From the NCBI GenBank assembly GCA_948465965.1, contig CAOJYR010000007.1:1-57639 (forward strand): a DNA stretch of 57,639 nt. The letters run 5' to 3'. The DNA is from an uncultured Mycoplasmatota bacterium (GTDB lineage Bacteria; Bacillota_I; Bacilli_A; RF39; UBA660). Shown in pieces: positions 1-12,365 of this stretch. Below the pieces are notes generated by a model. The model did not search any database. It saw only the letters and a program-made list of their open reading frames with translations, and was not told the DNA's origin. Both the position numbers and the translations under genes were made by a program. Positions within the stretch are counted from its first letter, which is position 1; each line of letters begins with the position of its first letter.

Positions 1-914
1 AATTTGTGATGAGGTGTAACACTTCCTGGTTTAGCAAGAACTTGTCCACGTTCAACTTCTTCACGAGAAATACCACGTAATAATACTCCAGCATTATCTC
101 CAGCTTCAGCATAATCTAATTGTTTACGGAACATTTCAATTCCAGTAACAACTGTCTTCTTAGTTTCTTTAATACCAACGATTTCAACTTCATCATTAAG
201 TTTTAATTGTCCACGTTCAACACGTCCAGTAACAACTGTACCACGACCTGTAATTGTGAATACATCTTCGATACTCATTAAGAATGGTTTTTCAGTATCT
301 CTTTCAGGAGTTGGGATCCATTCATCAACTGCAGCCATTAACTCATCAATCTTACCAGTCCATGCAGCATCTCCTTCAAGAGCTTTAAGAGCAGAACCAC
401 GAATAATTGGAGTATCGTCTCCTTCGAAACCATATTCGTTTAATAAGTCACGAACTTCCATTTCAACTAAGTCTAATAATTCTTCATCGTCAACCATATC
501 ACATTTATTTAAGAATACAACCATTTTAGGTACTCCAACTTGACGAGCAAGTAAGATATGTTCACGAGTTTGAGCCATTGGACCATCAGTTGCAGCTATA
601 ACTAAGATAGCTCCATCCATTTGAGCAGCTCCAGTAATCATGTTCTTAACATAGTCAGCATGTCCTGGGCAGTCTACGTGTGCATAATGTCTCTTATCAG
701 TACTGTATTCAACATGTGCAGTATTGATAGTAATACCACGTTCTCTTTCTTCTGGTGCTTTATCAATGTTAGCAAATTCAACAGCTTGGTTACCATTTTT
801 ACCAGCTAACACTTTAGTAATAGCAGCAGTAGTAGTAGTTTTACCATGATCTACGTGTCCAATTGTACCAATGTTAACATGTGGTTTTGAACGATCAAAT
901 TTTTCTTTTGCCAT
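1..914 (-). CDS. tuf: Elongation factor Tu (3' end outside window)
   Basis: EF-Tu is the GTPase that delivers aminoacyl-tRNA to the ribosome. The window shows the first 304 codons of about 395; the gene runs off the left edge. The N-terminus [20 protein letters not shown] is followed by the P-loop GHVDHGKT, then DCPGHADY (G3) and NKCD (G4), all canonical. The start at 914 is preceded by AAGGAGG at 924-930. It follows fusA on the same strand, as in the str operon of Bacillus, but also has its own good promoter in the 82 bp gap. The identity is certain from the sequence; only the C-terminal domain cannot be seen. Confidence 0.98.
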   Translation of the reverse strand, partial: MAKEKFDRSKPHVNIGTIGHVDHGKTTTTAAITKVLAGKNGNQAVEFANIDKAPEERERGITINTAHVEYSTDKRHYAHVDCPGHADYVKNMITGAAQMDGAILVIAATDGPMAQTREHILLARQVGVPKMVVFLNKCDMVDDEELLDLVEMEVRDLLNEYGFEGDDTPIIRGSALKALEGDAAWTGKIDELMAAVDEWIPTPERDTEKPFLMSIEDVFTITGRGTVVTGRVERGQLKLNDEVEIVGIKETKKTVVTGIEMFRKQLDYAEAGDNAGVLLRGISREEVERGQVLAKPGSVTPHHK

Positions 915-947
915 ATTATATTTCCTCCTTATTTCTATACAACATTT

Positions 948-976
948 ATTTTATCTAATAATTGAATATTTTTCAA
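948..976 (-). promoter_or_regulatory. Sigma-A type promoter for tuf
   Basis: On the minus strand a -35 TTGAAA (971-976) is separated by exactly 17 bp from a -10 TAAAAT (948-953). It lies in the fusA-tuf gap, about 34 bp before the tuf start. It would give tuf extra transcription beyond readthrough from the str operon. No strong terminator is visible behind fusA, so both sources probably contribute. Confidence 0.6.
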
Positions 977-996
977 CTATTTTGATACACTTTTAA

Positions 997-3066
997 TTAA
1001 TTTCCACTCTTTTTAATAATTTCCTCAGCAATATTCTTTGGAACTTCTTCATAATGATCTGGGAACATTACGAATGTTGCTCTACCTTGTGTATTAGAAC
1101 GAAGGTTAGTAGCATATCCAAACATTTCTGAAAGTGGAACCATAGCGCTTAATTTAACAGCGTTACCTTGAGATTCTTGTCCTAGAGGTTTACCACGACG
1201 AGAAGTCAAATCTCCCATTACATTACCAAAATATTCATCTGGTGTTGTAACATCAACTTTCATAATTGGTTCAAGCAATACTGGTTTACATTTATTTTTA
1301 GCTTCTTTTAATGCAAAACTAGCAGCAATCTTGAATGCCATTTCATTAGAGTCTACATCATGATAACTACCATCAAATAATGTAGCCTTAACATCTATCA
1401 TAGGATATCCAGCAAGTACACCTGTTTGTAAAGCTTCTTGTAATCCTTTATCAACAACTGGAATATATTCACGAGGAACAACTCCACCAACGATTTGATC
1501 AACAAATTCATATCCTTTATCTGGATTAGGCTCAAATTTAACCCAAACGTGTCCATATTGACCACGACCACCAGATTGTTTAATATATTTACCTTCACAG
1601 TCAGCACTAGCCTTAATAGTTTCACGATAAGCAACTTGTGGAGCTCCAACGTTAGCTTCAACATTAAATTCACGCTTCATACGATCAACTAATACATCTA
1701 GATGTAACTCACCCATACCAGCAATAACAGTTTGACCTGTTTCATGATCAGTATGAACTTTAAATGTTGGATCTTCCTCAGCTAATTTTTGTAAAGCTAA
1801 TGCCATCTTATCTTGGTCAGCTTTTGATTTAGGTTCAACTGCAAGTTGAATAACTGGTTCTGGAACAACTAAACTTTCTAGGATAATTGGTTTTTTCTCA
1901 TCACATAGAGAATCTCCTGTAGTAGTATTTTTAAGTCCAACTGCTGCAGCTATATCCCCTGTATATACATCACTAATTTCCTTACGAGTATTAGCATGCA
2001 TTTGAAGAATACGACCAATTCTTTCTTTTGAATCTTTTGTAGAGTTAAGTACATAACTACCACTTGATAAGTGACCAGAATAAACTCTAAAGAATGTTAA
2101 ACGTCCAACGAATGGATCAGTCATAACCTTAAAAGCCAAAGCAGCAAATGGTTCATTATCACTTGGATGACGTACATCCTCATTACCATCTAAATCAGTT
2201 CCCTTAATAGATTCAATATCTAAAGGACTTGGTAAATAATCAATAACAGCATCAAGTAATAATTTTATACCTTTGTTACCTAAAGCAGTTCCACACATAA
2301 CTGGGAAGAATTCTGCTTTTAATGTTCCAATTCTGATAGCCTTCTTAATCATATCAACAGTTACTTCTCCACCATCAAGATAAGTCATCATTACTTCATC
2401 ATCAAATTCAGCAACTGCATCAATTAATTCAGCTCTCTTCTCTTCAGCTATATCTTTTAAATCTGCAGGGATTTCAATTTCTTCAGCATCTTCTGCTTGA
2501 GCACCATCATAATGATATGCCTTCATAGTAACTAAATCAATAACTCCGCTAAATTCAGATTCAGCACCAATTGGCCATTCAATAGGTTTAGCATTAACTC
2601 CTAAACGATCTTTAATAGTTTTTAAACTATACTCAAAACTTGCACCCATCTTGTCCATTTTATTTGCAAAAATAATTCTTGGAACCTTAAATTCAGATGC
2701 TTGTCTCCAAACTGTTTCAGTTTGAGGTTCAACTCCTGCTTGTGCATCAAGTAATGCAACAGCACCATCTAATACACGAAGCGAACGAGAAACTTCAATA
2801 GTAAAATCTACGTGTCCTGGAGTATCAATTATATTATAACGATAACCTTTCCAGTGAGCTGTAGTTGCTGCTGATGTAATAGTAATTCCACGTTCTTGTT
2901 CTTGAGCCATCCAGTCCATTTGAGACTCACCATCATGAGTTTCACCAATTTTATGAGTAACTCCTGTATGGAATAAGATTCTTTCGGTACAAGTAGTTTT
3001 ACCTGCATCGATATGAGCCATGATTCCAATATTTCTTGTCTTTTCTAAAGACGTATCTCTTGCCAT
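997..3066 (-). CDS. fusA: Elongation factor G
   Basis: EF-G is the GTPase that drives ribosomal translocation and, with RRF, ribosome recycling. The 689 residues match the usual length of about 690. The P-loop AHIDAGKT is at residues 17-24, then DTPGHVDF (G3) and NKMD (G4). The C-terminal domains IV and V are complete, including the stretch around [13 protein letters not shown] purine-rich ribosome binding site precedes the start. It sits 15 bp after rpsG in the str cluster rpsL-rpsG-fusA-tuf. Nothing suggests a truncated or divergent paralogue. Confidence 0.98.
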   Translation of the reverse strand: MARDTSLEKTRNIGIMAHIDAGKTTCTERILFHTGVTHKIGETHDGESQMDWMAQEQERGITITSAATTAHWKGYRYNIIDTPGHVDFTIEVSRSLRVLDGAVALLDAQAGVEPQTETVWRQASEFKVPRIIFANKMDKMGASFEYSLKTIKDRLGVNAKPIEWPIGAESEFSGVIDLVTMKAYHYDGAQAEDAEEIEIPADLKDIAEEKRAELIDAVAEFDDEVMMTYLDGGEVTVDMIKKAIRIGTLKAEFFPVMCGTALGNKGIKLLLDAVIDYLPSPLDIESIKGTDLDGNEDVRHPSDNEPFAALAFKVMTDPFVGRLTFFRVYSGHLSSGSYVLNSTKDSKERIGRILQMHANTRKEISDVYTGDIAAAVGLKNTTTGDSLCDEKKPIILESLVVPEPVIQLAVEPKSKADQDKMALALQKLAEEDPTFKVHTDHETGQTVIAGMGELHLDVLVDRMKREFNVEANVGAPQVAYRETIKASADCEGKYIKQSGGRGQYGHVWVKFEPNPDKGYEFVDQIVGGVVPREYIPVVDKGLQEALQTGVLAGYPMIDVKATLFDGSYHDVDSNEMAFKIAASFALKEAKNKCKPVLLEPIMKVDVTTPDEYFGNVMGDLTSRRGKPLGQESQGNAVKLSAMVPLSEMFGYATNLRSNTQGRATFVMFPDHYEEVPKNIAEEIIKKSGN

Positions 3067-3081
3067 ATTATGACTCCCTTC

Positions 3082-3549
3082 CTACCATCTATAATGTGCG
3101 AAAGCTTTATTAGCCTCTGCCATTCTATGAGTATCTTCACGTTTCTTAACTGCTGCACCTGTTTCATTGGATGCATCAATGATTTCATTAGCCAAATTCT
3201 CAGCCATTCCTCTTCCACCACGTTCACGAGAATACTTAACTAACCATCTAAGAGCTAAAGCTTGACTTCTCGCAGGTGATACTTCAATAGGTACTTGATA
3301 ATTAGATCCACCAACACGGCGAGATTTAACTTCAAGTTGTGGTTTAATATTTTCCATAGCAGTATTAAATACTTCTAATGGATCTTTACCAGTTTTATTT
3401 TTAACTGTATCAAATGCTTCATAAACTATTGATTGAGCAATACCTTTTTTACCATCCAACATAATTGTATTAATAAGCTTAGTAACAACCTTTGACTTAT
3501 ATATTGGATCTGGTAAAACATCTCTTTTTACTGCACGTCTCTTACGCAT
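3082..3549 (-). CDS. rpsG: 30S ribosomal protein S7
   Basis: S7 is a primary 16S rRNA-binding protein of the 30S head that nucleates assembly and contacts the E-site tRNA. At 155 residues it is one residue shorter than most bacterial homologues. The N-terminus [15 protein letters not shown] and the C-terminal stretch [20 protein letters not shown] are hallmark S7 sequences. It lies between rpsL and fusA, as in nearly all bacteria. In other bacteria S7 represses its own operon; no such site was identified here. Confidence 0.98.
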   Translation of the reverse strand: MRKRRAVKRDVLPDPIYKSKVVTKLINTIMLDGKKGIAQSIVYEAFDTVKNKTGKDPLEVFNTAMENIKPQLEVKSRRVGGSNYQVPIEVSPARSQALALRWLVKYSRERGGRGMAENLANEIIDASNETGAAVKKREDTHRMAEANKAFAHYRW

Positions 3550-3578
3550 TTAAATTCCTCCCTTCACTATTTTAAATC

Positions 3579-3998
3579 TTATTTACTATCTTTAGGTTTT
3601 TTAGCACCATACTTACTACGACCTTGTTTACGATCTTTAACACCAGCAGTATCTAATGTACCACGAATAATGTGATAACGTACACCGATCAAATCCTTAA
3701 CACGTCCACCACGAATTAAAACAACACTATGTTCTTGTAAGTTATGTCCAATTCCTGGTATATAAGTATCTACTTCTTTACCATTAGATAAACGAACACG
3801 AGCATACTTACGTAATGCTGAGTTTGGTTTCTTAGGTGTTTTAGTACCAACACGAGTACATACTCCACGTTTTTGAGGAGAATTAGTATCAGTAGTCTTT
3901 TTTCTGATTGTATTTAATCCAACTCCAAGCACTGGCGCTTTACTCTTTCTAGTCTTATCCTTACGATTCTTACGAACCAATTGGTTTATTGTAGGCAT
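3579..3998 (-). CDS. rpsL: 30S ribosomal protein S12
   Basis: S12 lies at the decoding centre of the 30S subunit and affects accuracy. The 139 residues contain the universally conserved loop [13 protein letters not shown], with the Lys that streptomycin-resistant mutants change, and the loop around [11 protein letters not shown]-like sequence, here [11 protein letters not shown]. The Pro to Ile change in that second loop (DLPG to DLIG) is slightly unusual and is worth checking in relatives. The start is preceded by AAAGGAGA. It is the first gene of the str operon, with a promoter at 4093-4121. Confidence 0.97.
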   Translation of the reverse strand: MPTINQLVRKNRKDKTRKSKAPVLGVGLNTIRKKTTDTNSPQKRGVCTRVGTKTPKKPNSALRKYARVRLSNGKEVDTYIPGIGHNLQEHSVVLIRGGRVKDLIGVRYHIIRGTLDTAGVKDRKQGRSKYGAKKPKDSK

Positions 3999-4057
3999 AA
4001 AATATATCTCCTTTCTTTACACATATCCAGGTGTATCATTTTACCCTTTAAATAAAA

Positions 4058-4073
4058 CTTTGCTTATGCAAAG
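4058..4073 (-). promoter_or_regulatory. Hairpin in the rpsL leader, possible attenuator
   Basis: The inverted repeat CTTTGC-TTAT-GCAAAG is perfect over 6 bp and, on the minus strand, is followed by TTTTATTT. It lies downstream of the proposed rpsL promoter and about 60 bp before the gene, so it would form in the leader RNA. It resembles a weak intrinsic terminator and could limit transcription into the str operon, or end a transcript from the small gene upstream. The function is inferred only from shape. Confidence 0.4.
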
Positions 4074-4092
4074 CTATTTAATCAGCAGTTAT

Positions 4093-4121
4093 AATATATC
4101 ATTATCATATGCTAAAGTCAA
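4093..4121 (-). promoter_or_regulatory. Promoter of the str operon (rpsL-rpsG-fusA)
   Basis: A minus-strand -35 TTGACT (4116-4121) and -10 TATATT (4093-4098) are 17 bp apart. The site follows the stop codon of the small membrane-protein gene and precedes rpsL by about 95 bp. This is the only good sigma-A match between the rpoC terminator and rpsL. Confidence 0.6.
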
Positions 4122-4128
4122 GATTTTT

Positions 4129-4296
4129 TTACAAATTTAATTCTATATTAATGATTCCCTCATCAAGAATTGGAATATCATTATCTCTATCAACATGGTA
4201 TGCAAGAATAACAATAACCAAAATGGCTAAAATAAAAAATGCTATAAAAGCTATCATTACACTTAAACCCCAACCATTATTACTCAATTTCTTCAT
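4129..4296 (-). CDS. Small single-pass membrane protein, unknown function
   Basis: An open frame of 55 codons lies between rpoC and rpsL, where Bacillus has the L7Ae-like gene rplGB (ybxF). The product begins MKKLSNNGWG, then has about 23 hydrophobic residues (roughly 11-33, rich in Ile, Val, Ala and Phe), then a short acidic tail containing HVDRDNDIPILDEG. The plan is one transmembrane helix with a charged tail, not an RNA-binding L7Ae fold. A weak GAGGT precedes the ATG, and a possible promoter (TTTACT, 17 bp, TAAAAT) lies between it and the rpoC terminator. I do not recognise a family. Confidence 0.6.
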   Translation of the reverse strand: MKKLSNNGWGLSVMIAFIAFFILAILVIVILAYHVDRDNDIPILDEGIINIELNL

Positions 4297-4345
4297 ACAT
4301 ATCTACCTCACTAAAAATATTTTAATCAATTTCTAAACAAAAGTA

Positions 4346-4371
4346 AAGAAAAAGAGTAAGTCACCTTACTC
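4346..4371 (-). terminator. Intrinsic terminator of rpoBC, overlapping the rpoC stop
   Basis: A perfect 7 bp stem GAGTAAG/CTTACTC (4354-4360 and 4365-4371) with a 4-base loop is followed on the minus strand by TTTTTCTTT. The rpoC stop codon (4366-4368) lies inside the stem. Confidence 0.85.
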
Positions 4372-7300
4372 CATAAATTGATCTTCTAATTTTTCTAAAG
4401 GTTCTTCATCAGTAAATTCAGAAGTCAAATCGTAATCAACATCACGATAAATCTTACTTCCTGTACCAGCTGGAATCAATTTACCAATAATAACATTTTC
4501 TTTTAATCCAGATAAGGTATCAACTTTACCTTTAATAGCAGCATCAGTTAAGATACGAGTAGTTTCTTGGAAAGATGCGGCAGATAAGAACGAATCAGTT
4601 TCAAGAGCAGCTTTAGTAATACCAAGAAGAATTGGTTTTCCAAGAGCTGGCTTTTTACCCATAATAACTGCCTCTTTATTACTATCTGTAAACTCTCTAA
4701 AGTTAACAAGTGATCCAGGTAAAAGTTTAGTATCTCCACCTTCAACAATTCTTATCTTACTAATCATTCTACGTGCAATAATTTCAACGTGCTTATCAGA
4801 AATATCAACACCTTGTGAACGATAAGTATTTTGAACCTCTTTTAGGATATACTCTTGTGTAGTAATTGGATCAGTAACTGCAAGTAATTCTTTTGGACTA
4901 ATAGCACCTTCAGTAAGTCTATCTCCACAAGATACCTCAGCACCCTTTTCTACACAAAGCTTAGATCCATAATTTGTAACATGTTCTTTTGTTTCAAGCT
5001 TATTAGTAATACTAATTTTATATTTACCATGATCTTCTTTAATCTTAGTAACTTTACCATCAATTTCCGCAATAGTAGCCTTACCTTTAGGATTACGAGC
5101 TTCAAATAATTCTTGTACACGAGGAAGACCTTGTGTAATATCTTCTCCACCAGCAACACCACCAGTATGGAACGTACGCATTGTAAGCTGAGTACCAGGT
5201 TCACCAATAGATTGTGCAGCCATAACACCAACAGCCTCACCAATTTCAACTAAATTACCTGTAGCTAAGTTACAACCATAACATTTTTGACATACACCAT
5301 TGACAGTACCACAAGTTAAAATTGTACGTATTTCTACTTCAGTTATACCAGCAGCAACAACTTTATCTGATAAGGACTCAGTAATCATCTCTAATTTATC
5401 AACGATAACCTCTTTTGTTTCAGGATGAACAATTTTCTTGTTCGCAAAACGACCAACAATACGGTCACGTAAACTTTCAATAACAGAACCATTTTTCTCA
5501 TTAATGAAATCACGAACTACAACACCTTGATCAGTTCCACAATCCTCTTCTCTTACAATCATATCCTGACTAACATCAACTAAACGACGAGTTAAGTATC
5601 CAGAATCTGCTGTCTTTAATGCTGTATCGGCAGAACCTTTACGAGCACCATGTGTAGATAAGAAGAATTCAGAAACAGAAAGTCCCTCTTTAAAGTTTGA
5701 AAGAACTGGAATTTCAACAGATGATCCATCTGGTTTAGCCATGATACCACGCATACCAGCAACCTGTGTAAAGTTTGAAATGTTACCACGGGCTTTAGAA
5801 TGCATCATCATAAAGATTGGGTTATCAACATCAGAATTTGCTATTTCTTCAAGTTCAGCTTGAACCTTATCTTTAGCACCATTCCATGTTTCAATTACTT
5901 TATTAAATCTCTCTTCTTCTGTAATAAGACCACGTTTATATTGCTTATTAATTTTATCAACTAGTTTTTGACTTTCTTCAACAATCTTACCCTTATTACT
6001 ACTCATAACGACATCTGCCATACTAACAGTAATACCAGCAATTGTTGAATATTTAAATCCTAAGTCTTTTAAGCTATCTAGCATTGTTGAAGTTTCAGTA
6101 GTTTTATAACGCTTAAATACTTGAGCAATTATTTTTTCCAAAGTACCCTTCGCAAAAGGTTTAACTAAATCCATATCTTTAATAGCAGACTTAATATCAG
6201 TACCCTTTTCTAAGAAATACTTATTAGGTGTAATATTACAAATATTATCATCAGTTGGTTCATTAATATATGCAAATGAATCAGGTAAGATTTCATTAAA
6301 TTTAATCTTTCCAACTGTAGTAACTAAATATTTACCTCTTTGATTTTCAGTAAATAGCTTATGCTTAAATGAGTCAACTGGAACAGCTATACGTGTATGA
6401 AGAGTTACCTCACGTCTTTCATATGCCATTAATGCCTCATTTGTATTTTTAAATACACGACCTTCTCCCTCTTCTCCTGCTTTTTCCATTGTAATGTAAT
6501 AGTTTCCTAAAACCATATCTTGAGAAGGTGTAACGATTGGATCTCCACTTTTTGGATGCAAAATATTGTTAGATCCAAGCATCAAAAGTCTAGCTTCTGC
6601 TTGAGCTTCCTCTGAAAGTGGAACATGAACAGCCATTTGATCTCCATCAAAGTCAGCATTAAATGCAGGACAAACAAGTGGATGAAGTCTAATTGCTTTA
6701 CCACCTACTAAGATAGGTTCAAAAGCTTGAATACCTAATCTATGTAATGTAGGGGCACGGTTTAACATAACTGGATGCTCTTTAATAACTTCTTCTACAA
6801 CATCCCATACAACAGGATCTTGGTTATCAATTAAACGTTTAGCAGCTTTAATATTATGGGCAATATCTTTGCTTACTAACCCATGGATAACATGAGGTTT
6901 AAATAACTCAAGAGCCATTTCTTTTGGAATTCCACATTGATACATCTTAAGAGATGGACCAACAACGATAACAGAACGACCAGAGTAGTCAACACGTTTA
7001 CCAAGCAAGTTTTGACGGAAACGGCCTTGTTTACCTTTTAACATACTAGATAAAGATTTTAATGGCCTATTTCCTGCTCCAGTAACACTTCTTCCGCGAC
7101 GACCATTGTCAAATAACGCATCAACTGCTTCTTGTAACATACGTTTTTCATTTTGGATAATGATTCCAGGAGCACCTAAATCAATAAGTTTTTTCAAACG
7201 ATTATTACGGTTAATTACACGACGATATAAATCATTTAAATCACTTGTTGCAAAACGTCCACCATCAAGTTGAATCATAGGTCTTAACTCTGGTGGGATA

Positions 7301-7998
7301 ACTGGAATACAATCCATAATCATCCATTCAGGTTTATTACCAGAATGATAGAAAGCATCAAGTACATCAAGTCTTTTAAGCAAACGAGTCCTCTTTTGTC
7401 CTTGAGCAGTTTCTAATTCCTTAGTTATCTCATCGATTTCTTTTCTCAAATCAACTTGTTTAAGTAATTCTTTTATAGCTTCAGCACCCATACCAACTTT
7501 AAAACCAGTACCATACTTTTCGTAGTAAGCACGATATTCTTTTTCTGATAATGTTTGCTTATTCTCTAAAGGAGCATTACCCTTATCAATTACAACATAA
7601 CTAACAAAGTATAAAACCTCTTCTAAATCCCTTGGGCTCATATCAAGTACAAGACCCATACGAGAAGGAACACCTTTAAAGAACCAAATATGGGATACAG
7701 GAGTAGCAAGTTCAATATGTCCCATTCTCTCACGACGAACCTTAGAACGAGTAACTTCAACTCCACATCTATCACATACTATATTTTTATAACGAACACG
7801 TTTGTATTTTCCACAAGCACATTCAAAATCTTTTGTAGGACCAAATATTTTCTCACAAAATAATCCATCACGTTCAGGTCTTAAAGTACGATAGTTAATA
7901 GTTTCAGGTTTTTTAATTTCTCCATAAGACCATTCACGAATTTTCTCGGGCGAAGCGATACCAATTTTTAATGCATCAAATTTATTAACTTCTATCAT
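4366..7998 (-). CDS. rpoC: DNA-directed RNA polymerase subunit beta'
   Basis: The beta' subunit carries the catalytic Mg-binding loop of RNA polymerase. The 1210 residues match Bacillota RpoC. Visible landmarks are the N-terminal zinc ribbon ([11 protein letters not shown]...CDRCGVEV), the universally conserved active-site motif NADFDGDQM with its three Asp near residue 450, and the second zinc site ([14 protein letters not shown]), followed by the trigger-loop and bridge-helix region ([21 protein letters not shown]). It starts at the last base of the rpoB stop (TAATG), so the two genes are translationally coupled. A terminator overlaps its stop. Confidence 0.99.
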   Translation of the reverse strand: MIEVNKFDALKIGIASPEKIREWSYGEIKKPETINYRTLRPERDGLFCEKIFGPTKDFECACGKYKRVRYKNIVCDRCGVEVTRSKVRRERMGHIELATPVSHIWFFKGVPSRMGLVLDMSPRDLEEVLYFVSYVVIDKGNAPLENKQTLSEKEYRAYYEKYGTGFKVGMGAEAIKELLKQVDLRKEIDEITKELETAQGQKRTRLLKRLDVLDAFYHSGNKPEWMIMDCIPVIPPELRPMIQLDGGRFATSDLNDLYRRVINRNNRLKKLIDLGAPGIIIQNEKRMLQEAVDALFDNGRRGRSVTGAGNRPLKSLSSMLKGKQGRFRQNLLGKRVDYSGRSVIVVGPSLKMYQCGIPKEMALELFKPHVIHGLVSKDIAHNIKAAKRLIDNQDPVVWDVVEEVIKEHPVMLNRAPTLHRLGIQAFEPILVGGKAIRLHPLVCPAFNADFDGDQMAVHVPLSEEAQAEARLLMLGSNNILHPKSGDPIVTPSQDMVLGNYYITMEKAGEEGEGRVFKNTNEALMAYERREVTLHTRIAVPVDSFKHKLFTENQRGKYLVTTVGKIKFNEILPDSFAYINEPTDDNICNITPNKYFLEKGTDIKSAIKDMDLVKPFAKGTLEKIIAQVFKRYKTTETSTMLDSLKDLGFKYSTIAGITVSMADVVMSSNKGKIVEESQKLVDKINKQYKRGLITEEERFNKVIETWNGAKDKVQAELEEIANSDVDNPIFMMMHSKARGNISNFTQVAGMRGIMAKPDGSSVEIPVLSNFKEGLSVSEFFLSTHGARKGSADTALKTADSGYLTRRLVDVSQDMIVREEDCGTDQGVVVRDFINEKNGSVIESLRDRIVGRFANKKIVHPETKEVIVDKLEMITESLSDKVVAAGITEVEIRTILTCGTVNGVCQKCYGCNLATGNLVEIGEAVGVMAAQSIGEPGTQLTMRTFHTGGVAGGEDITQGLPRVQELFEARNPKGKATIAEIDGKVTKIKEDHGKYKISITNKLETKEHVTNYGSKLCVEKGAEVSCGDRLTEGAISPKELLAVTDPITTQEYILKEVQNTYRSQGVDISDKHVEIIARRMISKIRIVEGGDTKLLPGSLVNFREFTDSNKEAVIMGKKPALGKPILLGITKAALETDSFLSAASFQETTRILTDAAIKGKVDTLSGLKENVIIGKLIPAGTGSKIYRDVDYDLTSEFTDEEPLEKLEDQFME

Positions 7999-10900
7999 TA
8001 AATATCACTCCCTTCCTCAACATCTTCTTCTACTTTATCATCACTCTGATCAGATTGATTTTCAGTTTTTTCTTCTGTAATCTCTTTAATTTCTGTTGCT
8101 GGAGATTTATCTACCTCATCAACATTTAATTTCATATCATCTTTATCTTCCGCTTCCTCTATTTCTTTAAGCTGTAAAGTTTCACCCTCATCATTAATAA
8201 TTGAAATATCTAAACCTAACGCTTGGAATTCTTTCATTAATACTCTAAATGATTCAGGAACACCTGATTGATTAATTTGTTGACCTTTAATAATAGACTC
8301 ATACAATTTAACACGTCCTACAATGTCATCAGACTTAACAGTTAAGATTTCTTGTAATGTATGTGCTGCACCATAAGCATATAATGCCCAAACTTCCATT
8401 TCTCCAAATCTTTGTCCACCAAATTGAGCCTTACCTCCAAGTGGCTGTTGTGTAACCATTGAATAAGGTCCAGTAGAACGAGCATGTAACTTATCATCAA
8501 CCATATGGTGAAGTTTAATCATATACATAACACCAACAGCTATTCTATTATCAAATGGTTCTCCTGTACGACCATCATATAATACAGTCTTACCATCTTT
8601 ATCCATCCCAGCCTCGCTCATCATGTCTTCAATATCACTAATATGAGCTCCATCAAATACAGGAGTAGCAACATGAACACCAAGTTTTTTAGCTGCCATA
8701 CCCATATGAATTTCAAGAATTTGTCCCAAATTCATACGAGAAGGAACACCCTGTGGGTTTAGCATAATATCTACTGGAGTACCATCTGGCATATATGGCA
8801 TATCTTCCTGTGGAAGAATCAAAGAAATAACACCCTTATTACCATGACGACCAGACATCTTATCTCCTACTTGAATCTTACGTTTTTGAATAATATAAAC
8901 ACGAATCACTTTAGATACACCAGCAGGTAACTCATCGTTATCTTTACGAGTGTAAATTTTAATATCATGAACGATACCATCTCCACCATGTGGAACACGA
9001 AGGGAAGTATCACGAACTTCACGTGTTTTTTCTCCGAAGATTGCATGTAATAATTTTTCTTCTGAAGTAAGTTCTGCCATACCCTTAGGAGTTACTTTTC
9101 CTACTAAAATATCTCCTTCTTTAACCTCAGTACCAATAGCAATAATACCATTTTCATCTAAGTTTCGACGTGCTTCTTCACTAACATTTGGAATATCTCT
9201 AGTAATCTCTTCAGGACCTAATTTCGTTTCACGACACTGCATCTCATAATCTTCAAGATGAAGTGATGTATACTTATCATCCTTTACTAAATTCTCATTC
9301 AATATAACAGCATCTTCATAATTGTAACCATTAAATGTCATAAACGCAACTGTCATATTTTTACCTAGAGCAAGTTCTCCTTGATCTGTTGAATTTCCAT
9401 CCGCAAGAATAGTCTCACCAGCTTTAACCTTATCACCAACATGGACAATAGGTCTTTGATGTGAACAAATACTTGAGTTAGCAAGTTCAAAGTTTGAAAG
9501 TTGATATGTGTCCTTACCACCTTTTGTTTTTACAACAATCTTTTTAGCATCAACATATTCAACAATACCATCTGCCTTTGCAATAATCTCAACACCAGAA
9601 TCCTTTGCTGCAATAAACTCAACACCAGTTCCTACTAGTGGAGCCTCTGTTTTTATTAAAGGCATCGCTTGACGTTGCATGTTTGCACCCATCAAAGCAC
9701 GTGTTGCATCATCATGTTCCAAGAATGGAATACAACTTGTTGTAACTGAAACAACTTGCTGTGGACTAACATCTATATAATCAACTTGTTCTGGTTTAGC
9801 CAAAATATTTTCACCACGGAAACGTGCATTAACCATATCATCAGTTATAGTATTAGATTCATCTGTTCCAACAGTAGATTGAGAAATAATATAATCTAAT
9901 TCCTCATCAGCAGTCAAGTATTCAACTTCATCTGTTATTTGCGAGTCTACAACCTTACGATAAGGAGTCATAATAAATCCATATTCATCAATTTTAGCAT
10001 AACTTGCAAGGGATGTAATAAGACCGATATTAGGACCTTCTGGAGATTCAATTGGACAAATACGACCATAATGTGATGCATTAACGTCACGCACCTCAAC
10101 ACCTGCACGATCTCTTGATAAACCACCAGGTCCTAAAGCAGATAAACGACGTTTATTAGTAAGTTCTGCAATTGGGTTTGTTTGATCCATAAATTGTGAA
10201 AGCTGACTTGATCCAAAGAACTCTTTCATAGCCGCTGTAACAGGACGAATATTAATTAAAGTTTTTGGAGTAACCTCTTCCATTTCCTGTGTAGTCATTC
10301 TCTCACGAATAACTCTCTCCATTCTAGATACACCAATTCTAAATTGATTTTGTAAAAGTTCTCCTACTTGACGAATACGTCTATTACCTAAATGATCAAT
10401 CTCATCAAAATTTCCAACACCATGTAATAAATTTAAATAATAAGAAACACTCGCGTAAACATCAGAAATAGTTAATCTCTTAACATCTATACTTTGATCA
10501 TTACCAATAACAATAAGTTTTTTCTTCTTATCACTTGGATCAACGATCTTAATTTCTTGAACTATATTATAAGTATCTAACTCTTCATTAGCTAAAACTT
10601 CATGTACACCATAACCTTTAGCTAAAACCTCTCTTAACTCTTCAATGTTAGCTTTGGTAATTTGAGTTCCCTTCTCAAATACAACCTTATCACCATCTTT
10701 AATATCTTCTGCCAATGTTTGATTTAATAAACGATCAACAACACTAAGCTTACGATTAAATTTATAACGTCCAACACGAGCTAGATCATATCTAAATTCA
10801 TCAAAAAATCTAGTAATAATCTGGTTCTTAGAAGAATCAAGTGTAGCAGGCTCTCCTGGTCTTAATTTCTCATAAATTTCAATTAAAGCTTCATCTGTAT

Positions 10901-11582
10901 TCTTAGTAGAATCTTTAGCTATTGTATTCTTTAAATAATCATCCTCACCAAACATCTTAAGAATTTCATCATCACTAGATAAACCAAAAGCTCTAAGTAA
11001 AGTTGTTAAAGTTACCTTTCTGGTACGATCAATTCTTACATAAAGTACATCTCTAGCATCAGTCTCAAACTCAAGCCATGTACCACGAGTTGGTATAATT
11101 TGAGATGTTATTAACTCACGTCCATTTTTATCAATTTCACGGTTAAAATAAACACTTGGACTTCTAACTAACTGAGAAACAATAACACGTTCAGCTCCAT
11201 TAATAATAAATGTACCACTATCAGTCATTATAGGCATATCACCCATAAAGATTTCTTGCTCCTTAACCTCTCCACTTTCACGATTAAAAAGACGAACATC
11301 CACTCTTAAAGGCGCAGAATAAGTAGATTCTCGATCCTTACTTTCCTTAATAGAATAACGAGGTTCATCAAAATGATAATCTCCAAATTCAAGCGATAAA
11401 GTTCCAGAGAAATTTTCTACTGGAAATAAATCTTCAAATACTTCTTTGATACCTGTCTCAACAAACCAATTATATGATTTTTTTTGAATTTCTAATAAGT
11501 CCTTTAACTCATAAGAATTTCTAATTTTAGAGAAATTTCTTCTCTCTCGATGGTCTCCACATTTTACTATTTTAAATGCCAC
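7998..11582 (-). CDS. rpoB: DNA-directed RNA polymerase subunit beta
   Basis: The beta subunit, with beta', forms the main channel of RNA polymerase. The 1194 residues include the rifampicin pocket ([20 protein letters not shown], then [15 protein letters not shown]) with the usual sensitive-type residues. The highly conserved C-terminal block with [20 protein letters not shown] is intact. The last 50 or so residues are a very acidic, low-complexity tail. The frame begins with GTG at 11580-11582, preceded by AGGGGTGA; the nearby ATG at 11585 is out of frame. It follows the ybxB-like gene by 98 bp, as in Bacillus. Confidence 0.99.
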   Translation of the reverse strand: MAFKIVKCGDHRERRNFSKIRNSYELKDLLEIQKKSYNWFVETGIKEVFEDLFPVENFSGTLSLEFGDYHFDEPRYSIKESKDRESTYSAPLRVDVRLFNRESGEVKEQEIFMGDMPIMTDSGTFIINGAERVIVSQLVRSPSVYFNREIDKNGRELITSQIIPTRGTWLEFETDARDVLYVRIDRTRKVTLTTLLRAFGLSSDDEILKMFGEDDYLKNTIAKDSTKNTDEALIEIYEKLRPGEPATLDSSKNQIITRFFDEFRYDLARVGRYKFNRKLSVVDRLLNQTLAEDIKDGDKVVFEKGTQITKANIEELREVLAKGYGVHEVLANEELDTYNIVQEIKIVDPSDKKKKLIVIGNDQSIDVKRLTISDVYASVSYYLNLLHGVGNFDEIDHLGNRRIRQVGELLQNQFRIGVSRMERVIRERMTTQEMEEVTPKTLINIRPVTAAMKEFFGSSQLSQFMDQTNPIAELTNKRRLSALGPGGLSRDRAGVEVRDVNASHYGRICPIESPEGPNIGLITSLASYAKIDEYGFIMTPYRKVVDSQITDEVEYLTADEELDYIISQSTVGTDESNTITDDMVNARFRGENILAKPEQVDYIDVSPQQVVSVTTSCIPFLEHDDATRALMGANMQRQAMPLIKTEAPLVGTGVEFIAAKDSGVEIIAKADGIVEYVDAKKIVVKTKGGKDTYQLSNFELANSSICSHQRPIVHVGDKVKAGETILADGNSTDQGELALGKNMTVAFMTFNGYNYEDAVILNENLVKDDKYTSLHLEDYEMQCRETKLGPEEITRDIPNVSEEARRNLDENGIIAIGTEVKEGDILVGKVTPKGMAELTSEEKLLHAIFGEKTREVRDTSLRVPHGGDGIVHDIKIYTRKDNDELPAGVSKVIRVYIIQKRKIQVGDKMSGRHGNKGVISLILPQEDMPYMPDGTPVDIMLNPQGVPSRMNLGQILEIHMGMAAKKLGVHVATPVFDGAHISDIEDMMSEAGMDKDGKTVLYDGRTGEPFDNRIAVGVMYMIKLHHMVDDKLHARSTGPYSMVTQQPLGGKAQFGGQRFGEMEVWALYAYGAAHTLQEILTVKSDDIVGRVKLYESIIKGQQINQSGVPESFRVLMKEFQALGLDISIINDEGETLQLKEIEEAEDKDDMKLNVDEVDKSPATEIKEITEEKTENQSDQSDDKVEEDVEEGSDI

Positions 11583-11680
11583 TCATATTCACCCCTATAC
11601 ACATAAATATTAAAAGAATATACTTCCCAAAAAATATATTGCCAATTTATATTATTAACACAATATTAACAATAAGTCAA

Positions 11681-12265
11681 TCAGAAACTACATTTAATTA
11701 TGAAAAAGCCCTTCTTTTTTTCAAGTACTTCTACATTATATACTTTTTCTAAGTCGACAATTAGCGATTTAGCACCTTGCTCTTTTCGAATTACCAAAAA
11801 TAATTTGCCATCTTTCTCTAGATAATCACGAGCATTCATCACTATATCATAGACTACTTTCTTACCAGCCCTTATCGGAGGATTAGTAATAATTGATGAG
11901 TATTTAGAAGAAATATTATGATAGCAATTACTTTCAAAAACATGGACATGATTAACACTATTTTCATCTGCATTTCTCCTCGCTAAATGAAGAGCACGTA
12001 GATTAACATCAACCATATCAACACAAGATCCAGTAAGCTTTGCTAAAACAATACCAAACACTCCATAACCGCAACCCATATCTAGAATTTTGCCTCCAAC
12101 TTCTTCAAGCGGGATTGATTCAAGAAGAAGTCTACTGCCAAAATCCAAACCGTCTTTCGAAAAAACTCCATTATCGGTTAAAAATGTAAATTTATTACCC
12201 AATACAAAACACTCTGTTTTTCTCACATTACTAGGTAACTTCTCATTAGTAAAATATTGCCCCAT
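11681..12265 (-). CDS. Class I SAM-dependent methyltransferase, YbxB/RsmC-like
   Basis: This is a small methyltransferase of 194 residues with the single domain typical of YbxB, the gene found just before rpoB in Bacillus. The SAM-binding motif I is DMGCGYGVFG near residue 60 and the catalytic motif IV is TNPPI near residue 128. The NPPI form is typical of the RsmC family of 16S rRNA guanine-N2 methyltransferases and suggests a nucleic-acid base amine target. The RsmC N-terminal domain is absent, as in YbxB. The actual substrate is not known from sequence. The start has AAGGTG before it and a strong promoter upstream at 12337-12365. Confidence 0.85.
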   Translation of the reverse strand: MGQYFTNEKLPSNVRKTECFVLGNKFTFLTDNGVFSKDGLDFGSRLLLESIPLEEVGGKILDMGCGYGVFGIVLAKLTGSCVDMVDVNLRALHLARRNADENSVNHVHVFESNCYHNISSKYSSIITNPPIRAGKKVVYDIVMNARDYLEKDGKLFLVIRKEQGAKSLIVDLEKVYNVEVLEKKKGFFIIKCSF

Positions 12266-12291
12266 TTTATCACCTTATAAATAAAAAGAAA

Positions 12292-12323
12292 GAGATAACC
12301 AATAAAAAGTATATAGTTATCTC
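12292..12323 (-). promoter_or_regulatory. Leader hairpin before ybxB-rpoBC, possible attenuator
   Basis: An 8 bp perfect inverted repeat GAGATAAC/GTTATCTC (12292-12299 and 12316-12323) with a 16-base loop is followed on the minus strand by TTTCTTTTTATTT. It lies between the ybxB promoter and start codon, so it would form in the leader. The U-rich tail fits a partial terminator that could tune RNA polymerase synthesis. An AAAGGAG just before the stem has no start codon at proper distance. The role is inferred. Confidence 0.45.
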
Positions 12324-12336
12324 CTTTCGTAAACAT

Positions 12337-12365
12337 ATATTACAATATTTTATTTTAAATGTCAA
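12337..12365 (-). promoter_or_regulatory. Strong promoter for ybxB-rpoB-rpoC
   Basis: The -35 TTGACA (12360-12365) is a perfect consensus and is spaced 17 bp from the -10 TAATAT (12337-12342). The -35 directly abuts the T-tract of the terminator that ends the upstream RNA, so the two transcription units are packed without a gap. Confidence 0.75.
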
